Notes: a model not told the origin generated them from the letters alone. A stretch of DNA of 64,000 nt from Pseudoalteromonas sp. MSK9-3 (GCF_003590335.1 NZ_MIET01000007.1:62001-126000), one strand, 5' to 3'; positions 1 to 10,121 are shown, counted from the stretch's first letter. A program made the numbers and translations.

Positions 1-2
1 TT

Positions 3-2873
3 CAAGTTGATAAAGAAGAACGAGGCCAAAAAGGTGCAGCGTTAACAACGTTTATTAGCGTCGCTGGTAGCTACTTGGTGCTCATGCCAAATAACCCTCG
101 TGCCGGCGGTATTTCACGTCGCATCGAAGGGGACGAACGCATTGAATTAAAAGAATCCCTTAGCCGCCTTGATTTACCAAAAGGTATGGGCCTCATTGTT
201 CGTACAGCAGGTGTAGGTAAATCTTTTGAAGAACTTGAATATGACTTGAAAGCGCTATTGGTGCACTGGCAAGCGATTCAAGAAGCAGCCGACAGTGGCA
301 AAGCGCCGTTTTTAATCCATCAAGAAAGTAACGTGATATTCCGTGCTATTCGTGACTACTTACGTCGCGACATCGGTGAGATCTTGATTGATAAAGCGCG
401 AGTCTTCGAAGAAGCAAAAGCACACATCGAGCGTTTTCGTCCCGACTTTATGAGCCGAGTGAAGTTATACCAAAACGATGTACCGTTATTCACGCATTAC
501 CAAATAGAAAGCCAAATAGAGTCTGCGTTTCAACGTGAAGTTCGTTTGCCTTCTGGCGGTTCAATTGTTATTGACCCTACTGAAGCACTTACCTCAATTG
601 ACATCAACTCTTCAAAAGCAACCAAAGGTGGTGACATTGAAGAGACTGCACTGAATACAAATTTAGAAGCAGCGGATGAAATTGCGCGTCAATTACGTTT
701 GCGTGATTTAGGCGGCCTGATAGTCATTGACTTCATTGACATGACCCCTCCTCGTCACCAACGTGAAGTAGAAAATCGTTTAAAAGATGCGGTAAGACCA
801 GACAGAGCTCGCGTGCAAATCGGTAAAATCTCACGCTTTGGTTTACTTGAGATGTCTCGTCAGCGTTTACGTCCAAGTCTTGGTGAAGCTAGTCAGCACT
901 CTTGCCCTCGTTGTAATGGACAAGGTACCATTCGTTCAAACGAGTCAATTGCTCTGTCAATTTTGCGTTTAATCGAAGAAGAAGCGATTAAAGAAAATAC
1001 TGCGCAAGTGAATGCTCAAGTACCAGTACGTGTAGGCGCTTACTTACTTAATGAGAAACGTAAGTCTGTTCACCGTATCGAAAAACGTCACAATTGTGAC
1101 GTCGTGATCATTCCTAATCAGCACTTAGAAACCCCACATTACGAAGTTGTTCGTTTGCGTAAAGATGAAACGTCTGAAGCGGCAAGTTACGAACAAATGA
1201 GCGTGCCAGAGCCAGAGACAATTGAAGTTGCGCGCACGGTTACTGCAGTTAAAGAAGAGCCTGTTCTTAAAGGTGTTGTAATGCCTTCGGCACCTGCGCC
1301 TCAACCAGTTGCTGAAACGACAGAGAAACCAGCGAGTGCACCGGTAAGTGCAGAGCCAAGCTTACTTTCTCGTATTGGTACTTGGTTAAAGGGTTTATTC
1401 GATACTGAAGAGCCTGCTCCAGAACCTAAACCAGAGCCTAAGCCTGTTGATAAAAAGCCGCGTCGAAACAATGACAATCGCCGCCGCAATCAGCGCCGCC
1501 GAAACTCAGGTAAAAAACGTGATGAGCATGGCGATGCAGTAAACACTGAGCAAAACCAAACTGCTGTTACAAATACTGACAGTAATGAAAAACCTGAAGG
1601 TCGCAACAAGCGCCGCCGTCAGAATAACCGTAAACGCAACGACCAGCAAAAGCCGGAACATGACGTTGAATCAACGTCAAAAGATACGACAGAAGTTAAA
1701 GAGCCTAATACAAAACCACGTCGTCAGCGTAGAAATATGCGTAAAAAAGTCCGTGTTGTTGATGAATCTGTTGAGCAAACAGCAGATACAAACACAGTTC
1801 AAGCACAAGAGCCAATTCAACAGACTGAAAAGCCAGTTGAAAAGCCTACTAGGCAACGAACTCGTAAAGAAGCGCAAAGCACGCATGCGTCTGATCAAGC
1901 GGAAGTTGAAACTAAACAGCCTGAGACTCCAACATCCGATGCTCAACACCCTGTTGCACAAACAGCTGTAGCAACTGACACAGTAGTAGCTGATACAGTA
2001 ACAGCTACGTCGCAAGACGACTCGGATAAAGATGCACCGAGAACGCGTTCAAGACGCTCACCTCGCCATTTGAGAGCTGCGGGCCAACGCCGCCGTAAGC
2101 CTGAAGTGAATGAGACAGCTGAAGAGCCAGCATTTGTTCCTGTTGCTGACCAGGCAGCTGCCGAATATGAGGCTCAGTTAAAAGCGACTGAAGAAGTTTC
2201 TCCATCTACTCCTGCGGTTGAAACGCCAGTTGTTGAAGCACCTGTAGTTGAAACGCCAGTTGTTGAAACGCCAGTGGTTGAAACGCCAGTGGTTGAAACG
2301 CCAGTTGTTGAAACGCCAGTTGTTGAAACGCCAGTTGTTGAAGCACCTGTAGTTGAAACGCCAGTTGTTGAAGCACCTGTAGTTGAAACGCCAGTGGTTG
2401 AAACGCCAGCTGTTGAAACGCCAGTGGTTGAAACACCAGCTGTTGAAACGCCAGTGGTTGAAGCACCAGCTGTTGAAACGCCAGTTGTTGAAACGCCAGT
2501 TGTTGAAACGCCAGTTGTTGAAGCACCAGTTGTTGAAGCACCAGTTGTTGAAGCACCAGTTGTTGAAGCACCAGTTGTTGAAGCACCTGTAGTTGAAACG
2601 CCAGTGGTTGAAGCACCAGTGGTTGAAGCTCCAAAGGTTAAAACACCTTTAGCTGCAACATCTACTGTCACATCACGTGTACGTTACAATAGAACAGCCT
2701 TTGCACCGATGAAAAAGGCCAGTAGTGTTGAAGATGGATCGTTAGCAATAACGCCATCAGCTATGCCACATGAAGCACGTGAGTTAGTCGCGAACTCAGG
2801 TCTTGCAGCCGGTTCTAAAGCACCAATGGGTAGAGCTAGCGCAGAAATGGCTTCTCCGCCACAAGCCGACTAA
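3..2873 (+). CDS. rne: Ribonuclease E, 5'-truncated by window edge
   Basis: RNase E is the endoribonuclease that initiates mRNA decay and processes rRNA and tRNA precursors; its C-terminal half scaffolds the degradosome at the inner membrane. The frame is open from base 3, with S1-domain residues preceding the first ATG at 75, so the real start lies left of the window. The catalytic core is intact: the Asp equivalents of E. coli D303 (codon 600-602, motif SIDINSS) and D346 (codon 729-731, motif VIDFIDM) are present. The zinc-link motif CPRCNGQG is at 903-926. After about 1200 the protein becomes a disordered scaffold, with a probable membrane-targeting amphipathic helix ([15 protein letters not shown], about 1357-1401), Arg-rich RNA-binding stretches and a 28-unit VVE(T/A)P array. 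The last residues ([19 protein letters not shown]) resemble the PNPase-binding tail of other gammaproteobacteria. A terminator follows directly. Confidence 0.96.
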   Translation, partial: QVDKEERGQKGAALTTFISVAGSYLVLMPNNPRAGGISRRIEGDERIELKESLSRLDLPKGMGLIVRTAGVGKSFEELEYDLKALLVHWQAIQEAADSGKAPFLIHQESNVIFRAIRDYLRRDIGEILIDKARVFEEAKAHIERFRPDFMSRVKLYQNDVPLFTHYQIESQIESAFQREVRLPSGGSIVIDPTEALTSIDINSSKATKGGDIEETALNTNLEAADEIARQLRLRDLGGLIVIDFIDMTPPRHQREVENRLKDAVRPDRARVQIGKISRFGLLEMSRQRLRPSLGEASQHSCPRCNGQGTIRSNESIALSILRLIEEEAIKENTAQVNAQVPVRVGAYLLNEKRKSVHRIEKRHNCDVVIIPNQHLETPHYEVVRLRKDETSEAASYEQMSVPEPETIEVARTVTAVKEEPVLKGVVMPSAPAPQPVAETTEKPASAPVSAEPSLLSRIGTWLKGLFDTEEPAPEPKPEPKPVDKKPRRNNDNRRRNQRRRNSGKKRDEHGDAVNTEQNQTAVTNTDSNEKPEGRNKRRRQNNRKRNDQQKPEHDVESTSKDTTEVKEPNTKPRRQRRNMRKKVRVVDESVEQTADTNTVQAQEPIQQTEKPVEKPTRQRTRKEAQSTHASDQAEVETKQPETPTSDAQHPVAQTAVATDTVVADTVTATSQDDSDKDAPRTRSRRSPRHLRAAGQRRRKPEVNETAEEPAFVPVADQAAAEYEAQLKATEEVSPSTPAVETPVVEAPVVETPVVETPVVETPVVETPVVETPVVETPVVEAPVVETPVVEAPVVETPVVETPAVETPVVETPAVETPVVEAPAVETPVVETPVVETPVVEAPVVEAPVVEAPVVEAPVVEAPVVETPVVEAPVVEAPKVKTPLAATSTVTSRVRYNRTAFAPMKKASSVEDGSLAITPSAMPHEARELVANSGLAAGSKAPMGRASAEMASPPQAD
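2214..2633 (+). repeat. 28 x 15-bp tandem repeat inside rne
   Basis: Twenty-eight in-frame 15-bp units encode (V/A)VE(T/A)P pentapeptides, exactly 420 bp. Units differ mainly at the second and fourth codons (gtt/gtg/gta/gct, acg/gca). Long runs of near-identical units suggest expansion by slippage or unequal crossing over. The array lies in the disordered degradosome scaffold between the Arg-rich region and the conserved C-terminal tip. Confidence 0.95.
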
Positions 2874-2894
2874 ATATAGATTGGTATTTGACTT

Positions 2895-2921
2895 AAAAAG
2901 GCCGCAATTGCGGCCTTTTTT
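2895..2921 (+). terminator. Rho-independent terminator of rne
   Basis: A perfect palindrome, GGCCGC-AATT-GCGGCC, is flanked by A5 on the left and T6 on the right, 21 bases after the rne stop codon. The flanking A and T runs could let it work in both directions. Confidence 0.93.
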
Positions 2922-2929
2922 AATACATT

Positions 2930-3248
2930 CCCCCGTACTAGAGCGGTTAACGTATTCGTTGAATTAAGTATTGCAATAACAGACATCAAAAGTAGTGCCT
3001 ACTCAAACACACTTTTTAGTCATACAATAAAGTAAATGCCCTCTCATTTTTGCACGCATCCTCGTTCAGAACAGCTCTAACATCACTCATGCTTTTTATG
3101 TCCAACAGCACGAGATTATAGCTGTGCTATCAAGTTATAAAATACCTGTATGAACAATATATATTTGAAAGATGATAAGGGTCGGATGTCAGATAGAACA
3201 GCCAACTATGAATACATAGTCGGCTTACATTGATGTTTTAAAGTAGAG
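2930..3248. other. Intergenic gap with no gene recognised
   Basis: This AT-rich stretch lies between the convergent rne and transglycosylase genes. I see no plausible ORF, RNA gene or strong hairpin beyond the rne terminator. Confidence 0.6.
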
Positions 3249-4604
3249 TTACTGTATGTAGAGTGTTTCTTTTGATAAGACTTTATCTAAGTAACGCTTT
3301 GTTTCATCATAAGGTAAGTGACTTTGTAATGTCTTAAGCACAAGCTTTGGTGACATAGAATTTATCACCCTACTGGCCTTTTTAATATTACGTGAACCAT
3401 CACTATTAAATACCCGTGCAACATTACCTGCGCCGGTGTTATAAGCCGCTATTGTGCAGTATTTTCTGCTTAACGGATCTTCTATATGGCGCAAATAACG
3501 ATCGTTCAATAAATGTAAATAGGCAGTGCCTGCTTCAATATTATTATCTGTGACGTATAAATATGGCCCTGACATAGGCTCATCAATATCATATAGGAAC
3601 CGGTTAACATCAACCCCTGCACTGGTTGGCACAACTTGCATTAAGCCATATGCTGGAATAGGTGATTTAGCAAGCGGGTTAAAATGGCTTTCGGTATGCA
3701 TTACAGCCAATACCAAACTATTGTCTATTGAAAAGCGCTCACTTTGTGCTTGAATTTGTTTTACATATCCGCTGGCACGTTTTTGAGCCAATGTATTTTT
3801 AGGCAATGTGATCACAAACTCTGTTACCACGGTATCACTGCTCTTTTTGGGTAAATCTTTAATACTTTCTTTAAGCTTTTTGATCCGCTTAACTTGCAAC
3901 GCTTCAATTGCTTGCTTTTTTGCCTTTAGCTGCGTAGCTGCTTGTTGATCATCTATTACATCAGATGTAGCAGTATTATCATCGTTATCAGCTAATACGG
4001 TATCAAATTGCTTATCAATTACTTGCTGCTGTTGCAACGTTTGCGATTTAATCTGCGCTTTTGCAGTTATCAGTGCTGTGGCCCGTTTTGCATTATCAAC
4101 AACATACGACTGCGCTTTTGTTATTGCTTCTTGCTGGTCCTTGATTGATTGGTGCTGAAAGAACTCAGTTAATAGTGCACTATTTTCTTGTAAAAAGTCT
4201 TTGAATGCTTGTTGTGCTTGCGCTTTAGAAACATCTTGCTTGCTACTGTGCTTAACACTAACCACTAACTGATCTTGCTCAAAATCAACCATAAGTCTTG
4301 CGTTATTATCTTTTGAATAATGCACATATTGACTGCGGGACGAAATTTGGGCATCTCCCCATTCCAATATTAAATTATCTCTGTATGCATCAAATTCAGC
4401 GAAATGTGCTTCAACATATTTGTCATATTGTTCAAAATGCTGTGTTTTAAATTGCTCAAACTCATCCTTGTCTTGTACTGTTTGCTGACTGGCTTTCCAA
4501 CTGGCCATAGCGTGTTCTAATTCAGCATCGAGTTGTACTTGACTTGCGTATAAAGAAATCGGTAATAGATGAGCTGAGACAACAAATGCGATTAGTTTTT
4601 TCAC
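3249..4604 (-). CDS. MltC-family membrane-bound/periplasmic lytic murein transglycosylase
   Basis: Lytic transglycosylases cleave the MurNAc-GlcNAc bond of peptidoglycan to give 1,6-anhydro ends. The 451-residue product has a signal peptide (residues 1-20, likely cleavage after LYA), an N-terminal DUF3393-type domain (about 45-150), a long Gln/Lys-rich coiled linker, and a C-terminal SLT domain. The catalytic Glu305 lies in VMHTESHFNP, followed by the GLMQVVPTSAG motif and the AAYNTGAGN motif. I chose the GTG at 4604 because GAGGA lies just upstream and a signal peptide follows at once; the longer frame to 4658 would bury that signal. E. coli MltC is 359 residues and a lipoprotein. This protein is longer and lacks a lipobox cysteine, so it may be soluble in the periplasm. 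Confidence 0.85.
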   Translation of the reverse strand: MKKLIAFVVSAHLLPISLYASQVQLDAELEHAMASWKASQQTVQDKDEFEQFKTQHFEQYDKYVEAHFAEFDAYRDNLILEWGDAQISSRSQYVHYSKDNNARLMVDFEQDQLVVSVKHSSKQDVSKAQAQQAFKDFLQENSALLTEFFQHQSIKDQQEAITKAQSYVVDNAKRATALITAKAQIKSQTLQQQQVIDKQFDTVLADNDDNTATSDVIDDQQAATQLKAKKQAIEALQVKRIKKLKESIKDLPKKSSDTVVTEFVITLPKNTLAQKRASGYVKQIQAQSERFSIDNSLVLAVMHTESHFNPLAKSPIPAYGLMQVVPTSAGVDVNRFLYDIDEPMSGPYLYVTDNNIEAGTAYLHLLNDRYLRHIEDPLSRKYCTIAAYNTGAGNVARVFNSDGSRNIKKASRVINSMSPKLVLKTLQSHLPYDETKRYLDKVLSKETLYIQ

Positions 4605-4686
4605 TATGTCGTCCTCAGTGATCACTTTAGATAAAGTGAAATGTAGAATATCGCGCAACAGTAGTCATTGCGCGAAGTATCAAGTG

Positions 4687-5265
4687 CTAGTTGGTTAATT
4701 TAGCAATTTCTTTGTCTAGGTCTTGCTCAGCTTTGAACGCCTTAAACTCCTGATATAAGAACTGTTCATCTTTTGCATTTATTTTAGGCTTTGTTTCTTT
4801 GATCAAATCCTTAAACAAAGTTTTTGTTAATTCTGGTGATAATGTGGTCAATGCGCAAAAGTAATCCTTACCACCAATTTCGACAACATCAGCTTTAACA
4901 ATGCGAGAACCATTCAGCGTTTGCTTCGTTAGCTGCTTTGATACTGAACTAAACGTTGTGCCAACGCTTGATTCGTCATTAACATCCGTTCTATTTGCAA
5001 ATGTTTTATCTAAGCCTTCAATACGAGTTTCAATCTGCTGCGCAAGCGCGAGACGTGCATTCGCAACAGCCATTTTTTGATCGATAGAAATATTGCCTGA
5101 ATACTTAATGCAATCAGCTGCTGCAATACCATTTTCTACAACAGGATTTAGCACCCACTCCGGAATGTTTACACTCGAGTCAGCTGCTGAATTGTCTTTA
5201 GTTGCGCTACACGCAGACAATGTCCCTGCAATAATCAATGTCGTTAAGATTGGTTTCAATTTCAT
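4687..5265 (-). CDS. LPP20-like outer-membrane lipoprotein
   Basis: The 192-residue protein has a lipoprotein signal with lipobox LSAC (Cys19), followed by a single domain resembling the LPP20 lipoprotein family (PEWVLNP near the N-terminus, then an Ala-rich helix with QKMAVANARLALAQQIETR). It is preceded by a good ribosome-binding site (aaagga) and lies upstream of, and co-directional with, the MltC-like gene. Divergently across a roughly 160-bp spacer is an operon encoding another LPP20-like lipoprotein, so the two may be old paralogues. The molecular function is not known; envelope location is inferred from the lipobox. Confidence 0.75.
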   Translation of the reverse strand: MKLKPILTTLIIAGTLSACSATKDNSAADSSVNIPEWVLNPVVENGIAAADCIKYSGNISIDQKMAVANARLALAQQIETRIEGLDKTFANRTDVNDESSVGTTFSSVSKQLTKQTLNGSRIVKADVVEIGGKDYFCALTTLSPELTKTLFKDLIKETKPKINAKDEQFLYQEFKAFKAEQDLDKEIAKLTN

Positions 5266-5422
5266 TTTGGTTCCTTTAAGCCTTGAGCGGTTTATATTTA
5301 ATCTAGCAAATCTAGTTAGTATTAACAGTAATAAAGTGTACGAACGTTTTTTAACAAAAATTATCTTTTAATATCAATTCTTTTTATCTACTTTGTAGAA
5401 GTTATTGTAATATATCCTCAAT

Positions 5423-7162
5423 ATGAAATTGAGTGCAAAGGACGCATCTTTGAATTCTATCACTACACAGGTTTTAAAATTTTTCCTACTGCTTGCTACT
5501 TTAACATGTTTAAGTGCTTGCAACGTAACGCATTTTGAAAAAAACAATGCAATTAGCTTAGCTCAAAAAGGAGAGCTGACCTCTGCACGCACGGCAATTA
5601 AACGTCATTACAGTAGTCAGGGTAAAAATAGATTACTTTATCACCTAGAGCTTGCTACTTATTTCCAGTTAGAAAAAGACTATCAACAAAGCAACAAGCA
5701 CCTAACGCATGCAAAAGATTTATTGGAATCATTTTATACGGTAAGTTTATCTGAAACCGCGCTATCACAATTTAGTGGCCCAACTTATACAACGTTTCAT
5801 GGACAAAAATATTACCGTCCACTATTGCACGTAATGAAAGCACTTAATTACAATGCACTCGCCATAGCTCAACCAGAAAATAGACCCGCATTACAAGATT
5901 CTGCATTAGTTGAAATGCGACAACTCAACCTTTACTTAGAAGCCTTAACAGACGAAACTGGAGGCTATAACCCCTCTGTAAATGACAAACTCACCAATCA
6001 AATTTACGCAATTTTAAAGCCTATTTTGGCACCTAAAGCATTACTCTCTAATATTGACTATCGAGATGACGCATTTGCTCATTACCTCAGTGGTGTTATT
6101 AATGAACAAAATGGCGAATTAGACAGCGCGAGACTGCAGTACCAAAGAGCCGCATCAGCCTATGAAAATGGGTTTGCCGAGCAATATCAACTGCCGCCAG
6201 ATACAACCAAGCAAGCTTATAATAACCTAGCGCGTGTAATGACAAAAAGTGGTGGCTACGAAATAGAGTTAGAACGCCTAAAAGGCAAAATAGACCCACA
6301 ACAGCAAAACCATTTAAGTCAACTGACCGTTATACAAAATATCGGCGTGGCTCCACAACGCAAACAGTTTAATTTAGTATTAACCGCGGATCATGATTCC
6401 AAAGCACTGGTTATGACTCCTATCCCATTTGGTACTCACGCTGAACGCCAAGCACAAATTCAGTGGTTTCAAATGCTATTTGCGGATACCAGCATTTTCG
6501 ATATGATACAAAACTATACAATGGGTGATGGTTCAGATGTTGCACTTGGGTTTGTCACTAAGCGCTTGCCCCTCGGCGGTCTTTGGGACAACGCTAAAAA
6601 AGTGGGACTTATTGATGCTTTGCAATACGGCGCTCGGATCTCAGTAACCTACTTAGCCCCACCAAAAGAAAGAATAAAAAGCACAGAAATCTGGGTCAAT
6701 GGTCAAAAACACTCACAATTGCACCCTTTTCACTCGATTGAACTGCTAACAGTACAAAATGCACTGAAAAACGCGAATACAGAAATCCAACTTGCTTTAA
6801 CAAGAGAAATAGTAAAAGCAATCAGCGCTCAAAAGCTCTTGCAGAAAACGGGTTTACAACAACATGAAGTATTTGGTAGACTCGCAAAATTTGCGACATC
6901 TGCAGTTAATGCCGTCACGGCAGCTGCCGATACCCGACAATGGCAATCACTCCCAGCTCAGATCAGAGTAGCTCAAATCCCTCTGCCAACAGGTGAACAT
7001 AACATTATCATCAAAACACAGCTTAATTCAGGACGTGTTATTAATCAGACGGAACAAGTCAATGTAAGTGGGCAAATGTCACTGTGGCAAACACGAACGT
7101 TTATTGATGCACCACCGCAATCAAAGTCTTCTACGTCATCATCAATTTTTAATTTGGACTAA
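5423..7162 (+). CDS. COG3014-like lipoprotein with TPR-type helices
   Basis: The 579-residue protein has a signal sequence with lipobox LSAC (Cys33), then a helical N-terminal half (AQKGELTSARTAIKRHY, LELATYFQLEKDYQQS, residues about 45-270) that looks tetratricopeptide-like, and a C-terminal half rich in beta structure. It resembles the uncharacterised COG3014 family known next to LpoB-like and LPP20-like genes in vibrios and relatives. The next gene starts 5 bases after its stop, so it is the first gene of a three-lipoprotein operon. A role in outer-membrane-anchored control of peptidoglycan synthesis is inferred only from that neighbourhood. Confidence 0.78.
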   Translation: MKLSAKDASLNSITTQVLKFFLLLATLTCLSACNVTHFEKNNAISLAQKGELTSARTAIKRHYSSQGKNRLLYHLELATYFQLEKDYQQSNKHLTHAKDLLESFYTVSLSETALSQFSGPTYTTFHGQKYYRPLLHVMKALNYNALAIAQPENRPALQDSALVEMRQLNLYLEALTDETGGYNPSVNDKLTNQIYAILKPILAPKALLSNIDYRDDAFAHYLSGVINEQNGELDSARLQYQRAASAYENGFAEQYQLPPDTTKQAYNNLARVMTKSGGYEIELERLKGKIDPQQQNHLSQLTVIQNIGVAPQRKQFNLVLTADHDSKALVMTPIPFGTHAERQAQIQWFQMLFADTSIFDMIQNYTMGDGSDVALGFVTKRLPLGGLWDNAKKVGLIDALQYGARISVTYLAPPKERIKSTEIWVNGQKHSQLHPFHSIELLTVQNALKNANTEIQLALTREIVKAISAQKLLQKTGLQQHEVFGRLAKFATSAVNAVTAAADTRQWQSLPAQIRVAQIPLPTGEHNIIIKTQLNSGRVINQTEQVNVSGQMSLWQTRTFIDAPPQSKSSTSSSIFNLD

Positions 7163-7167
7163 ATAGT

Positions 7168-7782
7168 ATGAAAAAGCCTTCTAATATAATCAAACTAACC
7201 CCTATTCTTATTGCATGCTCACTGGTATTGACCGGTTGTAAAACGACTGAAGTACGTCGTGTTGATGCTAACCAGGAAGTTGCGCTATCAGATAAATGGA
7301 ATGGAAAAGATTCTCAGCTGGTTTCTGAAGCAATGATCAATGACATGTTAAGTTTTCCATGGGTACGAGATCACCTCGCTAAAGAAGGAACACGCCCAGC
7401 GATTATCATTCAATCTGTGCGTAACAAATCTCATCAACATATTGCCGTAGACACTTTCTTAAATGACTTAAAACGCTCAATATTACGTTCGGGGCAAGCT
7501 GACTTCGTTGCCAGCGCTGACCTACGTGGCGAAATAAGAAATGAAAGAAAAGACCAAGAGCTCAATGCCAGCTTAGAAACGCAAAATGAGATGGGCCAAG
7601 AGCAAGGTGCTGATTATGCACTGTCGGGCACAATCAATTCATTTGTAGACGAGCAAGGCGGAAGTCGTGTAACTTTTTACCAAGTAGATTTGCGCTTAAT
7701 CGATATGACAACTAACCGCGAGGTGTGGAATGGACAGAAGAAAATTCAGAAAGTGCAAGAGCGTTCAAGCTATGGCTTCTAA
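7168..7782 (+). CDS. LpoB-like penicillin-binding-protein activator lipoprotein
   Basis: LpoB reaches from the outer membrane through the murein to stimulate PBP1b. This 204-residue protein has a lipobox LTGC (Cys24) and a C-terminal LpoB-fold domain: the DKWNG motif (compare E. coli YDWNG), IIIQSVRNKS, the LNDLKRSILRSGQADFV helix, GADYALSGTI, and NREVWNGQKKIQ (compare GEIIWSGKGAVS in E. coli). It lacks the long Pro-rich linker of E. coli LpoB. It is co-directional and tightly spaced with both neighbours. The family is clear; whether it activates PBP1b in this organism is inference. Confidence 0.85.
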   Translation: MKKPSNIIKLTPILIACSLVLTGCKTTEVRRVDANQEVALSDKWNGKDSQLVSEAMINDMLSFPWVRDHLAKEGTRPAIIIQSVRNKSHQHIAVDTFLNDLKRSILRSGQADFVASADLRGEIRNERKDQELNASLETQNEMGQEQGADYALSGTINSFVDEQGGSRVTFYQVDLRLIDMTTNREVWNGQKKIQKVQERSSYGF

Positions 7783-8755
7783 AACAAGCATTGTATTATG
7801 CATCAGCCTCGCTTTATTGAGCGGCTGTCAAAGTACCAATGAACAGTCTACTTCAACAACGCAGCCTCTATGGATCACTGAAACGCCAAGATCTGACTAT
7901 ATGATATATGGTGTTGGCTCAGCAAAAAGTAGTGGAGATTTGCGTCAAGCACAAGTAGCGGCGCAAGAAAGTGCACGATTAGAATTAGCAAAACAACTCA
8001 ATGTTTCTATTACAGGTTCTACGACTGTAAAGCAATCTGCGACAACAAAATCAATGCAATTTCACGTTGATGAATTAATTAATTCCAATGTACCCACCAT
8101 CCAATTGCAAGGCGTTAAAATAGAGCAAGAGTTCCAAAAAAATGAGGTTGCTTATGCATTAGCCACATTTAATAGAACTGAAGCAATTATGCAAACTGAA
8201 CTGAGTATCAATGCTTTAGATACGCAAATTAGTCAATTTAAATTACAAGGTGCAAGTAAGTCAGAACTTTTGCACAAAGCCATTAAAGTAAAAACATTGG
8301 CGGCAAAACGTCACAAGTTAAATACCTACTTGCAGATGTTACAAAGTGCAAATATAACCCCCTCTGAAGCGGTCAACACGCAATTAGAAACCAGCGAAGG
8401 TATTTTAAATGGCTTGAGCTTTACTGTTGTATCAGATCATTTGAAGCATGCAAAAGTACATGATTTACTATCTAGTGCACTGACAAGCAACGGGATAGTC
8501 ATAAAACCTAGCAATGCAGATTTCGATTTAAGTTTCAGAGTAGAGTGGCAAGAAATATACAAATCAGGTACTTACTACTCTATTGCAGAGAGCTATATGG
8601 TTGTGAGTGAAAATGGTGAGGAAAAAGCCCACTTTAACAGTAAAGTAAAAGCAGCATCATCGTACCAAGAAACTGCCAAAAGTAACGCAATGAGTAAGCT
8701 AGCTGACAAATTATCTAACCAGCTGGCTAAGTTTATTGTATCTGGGCACTCATAA
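7772..8755 (+). CDS. LPP20-family lipoprotein
   Basis: The 327-residue lipoprotein starts at the ATG at 7772, giving a proper signal peptide with lipobox LSGC (Cys19); an upstream in-frame ATG at 7730 would add a charged, non-signal extension. The start overlaps the end of the LpoB-like gene by 11 bases, which suggests translational coupling. Residues about 35-130 form the LPP20 domain (PLWITETP, YGVGSAKSSGDL, AAQESARLELAKQL); the rest is uncharacterised. It is the third gene of the COG3014/LpoB/LPP20 operon and is closed by a long inverted repeat. Confidence 0.8.
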   Translation: MASKTSIVLCISLALLSGCQSTNEQSTSTTQPLWITETPRSDYMIYGVGSAKSSGDLRQAQVAAQESARLELAKQLNVSITGSTTVKQSATTKSMQFHVDELINSNVPTIQLQGVKIEQEFQKNEVAYALATFNRTEAIMQTELSINALDTQISQFKLQGASKSELLHKAIKVKTLAAKRHKLNTYLQMLQSANITPSEAVNTQLETSEGILNGLSFTVVSDHLKHAKVHDLLSSALTSNGIVIKPSNADFDLSFRVEWQEIYKSGTYYSIAESYMVVSENGEEKAHFNSKVKAASSYQETAKSNAMSKLADKLSNQLAKFIVSGHS

Positions 8756-8762
8756 TATTAGT

Positions 8763-8808
8763 CGGGTATAAAGGGTCTTATGTGTATAAGTTCAGACCTT
8801 CATACCCG
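8763..8808. terminator. Long inverted repeat between convergent genes
   Basis: A stem of about 15 bp (cgggtat-aagg-gtct pairing with agacctt-catacccg) with a loop of about 15 bases sits between the convergent lipoprotein operon and yejK. It has no U tract but is a plausible shared bidirectional terminator. Confidence 0.65.
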
Positions 8809-8825
8809 CCTATTTATAAGCTTAA

Positions 8826-9839
8826 TTACTCACTGTCTTCATAGTGTCTCTGCAGTTGATCTTTCAAATTGGGTGGGATCCCCTTAATGGTTAAAGTATC
8901 TGTTGCTGCATTATATGTGACTCGTTCACCTAAATGTTTACGCTCAAAACCAATACTTACGCCACCGCCTAAGCCTGAAAACTTAACCATGCTGGTGACT
9001 GTTTTCTTATCTACCGGGAATGACTCCTCTAGTGCGTAATCCTGATCTTTATAAAAATCATCAAATTGTGTGTCGCCTGACTTCGATAATGTCTCTGATA
9101 AGGTTTCTATATTAGCGTCTTCACCAGAGGCAACACAGTCATTACAATAATCAAACACTTCCTTTCGAAGGGTGTCTTTTTCTTGTTTATCGAATTGCTG
9201 TTCGCTTAAATAATCTTCAACCGCTTCAAGCATCACCTGAGATTGTTGTTTTGGATCTATCCCCTCTTCGCAACCTAAAAAGTCTAAAAAGAAATCGGCT
9301 ACTTTACGGCCAGCACGGCCTTTAATAAATGAAATATAGCGGGCATCATCAGGTTGGGTGTCCCAAGCCGATAAATCAATCTTGGCTGCTAATTGCATAC
9401 GAGAAATATCCAAATGCCTAGAAGAAGATAAATCAAGCTCTGACGTAATAGAATAATGGTCTTTAATATTTATCAAGGCGATTAATATATAATCAGTTGC
9501 CACATATTGATAATGGCAAAAAACCAAATAGCCAGTTTCATTAAATGCGTATTTATTTAACTCTTCTTTGAGTACTTCCGTGGCCTGTTCTGTCATATGC
9601 CAAAAGCCAAGTTCATCATTACGATAACTTTGCATCGCTGCTGATACTTGGCTGTTCTTATCACCACTAAATGCGCAGTACCCTTTTCCAGGCTTTCCGT
9701 TATAAGCGTGATGTAGCTGTTCGATAAATACATTTACACGATCATTAACCTGCATCTCATCATTGCGTAAATGGATTTGTGTATCTTCATCTTGCTTGTC
9801 TACATAATGTACAACAAGCTTATTCACCTCAATGCTCAT
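8826..9839 (-). CDS. yejK: Nucleoid-associated protein YejK/NdpA
   Basis: YejK (NdpA) is an abundant nucleoid-associated protein reported to modulate topoisomerase activity. The 337-residue length matches E. coli YejK (335), and the sequence follows the family throughout: the N-terminal MSIEVNKLVVHYV, the HHAYNGKPGKGYCAF region, and the central FIKGRAGRKVADFFLDFLGC motif. It is transcribed divergently from yejL-yejM across a spacer of about 65 bases, the same conserved arrangement as in enterobacteria. The start has good local context and no closer alternative. Confidence 0.95.
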   Translation of the reverse strand: MSIEVNKLVVHYVDKQDEDTQIHLRNDEMQVNDRVNVFIEQLHHAYNGKPGKGYCAFSGDKNSQVSAAMQSYRNDELGFWHMTEQATEVLKEELNKYAFNETGYLVFCHYQYVATDYILIALINIKDHYSITSELDLSSSRHLDISRMQLAAKIDLSAWDTQPDDARYISFIKGRAGRKVADFFLDFLGCEEGIDPKQQSQVMLEAVEDYLSEQQFDKQEKDTLRKEVFDYCNDCVASGEDANIETLSETLSKSGDTQFDDFYKDQDYALEESFPVDKKTVTSMVKFSGLGGGVSIGFERKHLGERVTYNAATDTLTIKGIPPNLKDQLQRHYEDSE

Positions 9840-9904
9840 CTTTGTTTTTCACGCCTCTAGTGTTAAAATAAATAAATTATAACTCTTTAATATTGAACTT
9901 ACTG

Positions 9905-10117
9905 ATGCCTATCCAATCAAAATACTCCAACAAGCAAGTTGAAGACATTGTTGACCAACTACTAAACGTCTTAACTCAACAAAATGCGACTGTTGATTTA
10001 AGCCTAATGTGTTTAGGAAATTCTATCACGCATATTATAAAAGAACATGTGCCTGAAGGAAAAAGACAAGCGGTTACAGCGAACTTTGCAAAAGCACTAG
10101 AGCAATCGGTAAAATAA
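9905..10117 (+). CDS. yejL: YejL / UPF0352 family small protein
   Basis: This 70-residue protein of the UPF0352 (YejL) family has the conserved pattern SKYSNKQVEDIVDQLLNVL...DLSLMCLGN. A TTG at 9893 is in frame, but the ATG at 9905 gives MPIQSKYS, which aligns with the start of E. coli YejL (MPQISRYS), so I prefer it. The function is unknown. It sits 4 bases upstream of yejM and is divergent from yejK, the usual arrangement. Confidence 0.9.
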   Translation: MPIQSKYSNKQVEDIVDQLLNVLTQQNATVDLSLMCLGNSITHIIKEHVPEGKRQAVTANFAKALEQSVK

Positions 10118-10121
10118 CTGA

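Noticed and set aside
2174..2671. Minus-strand ORF with Gly-Val-Ser-Thr-Thr repeats, and +1 frame ORFs over the same stretch
   Set aside because: They are frame shadows of the 15-bp repeat array in rne, without start signals; the rne frame has clear conserved flanks.
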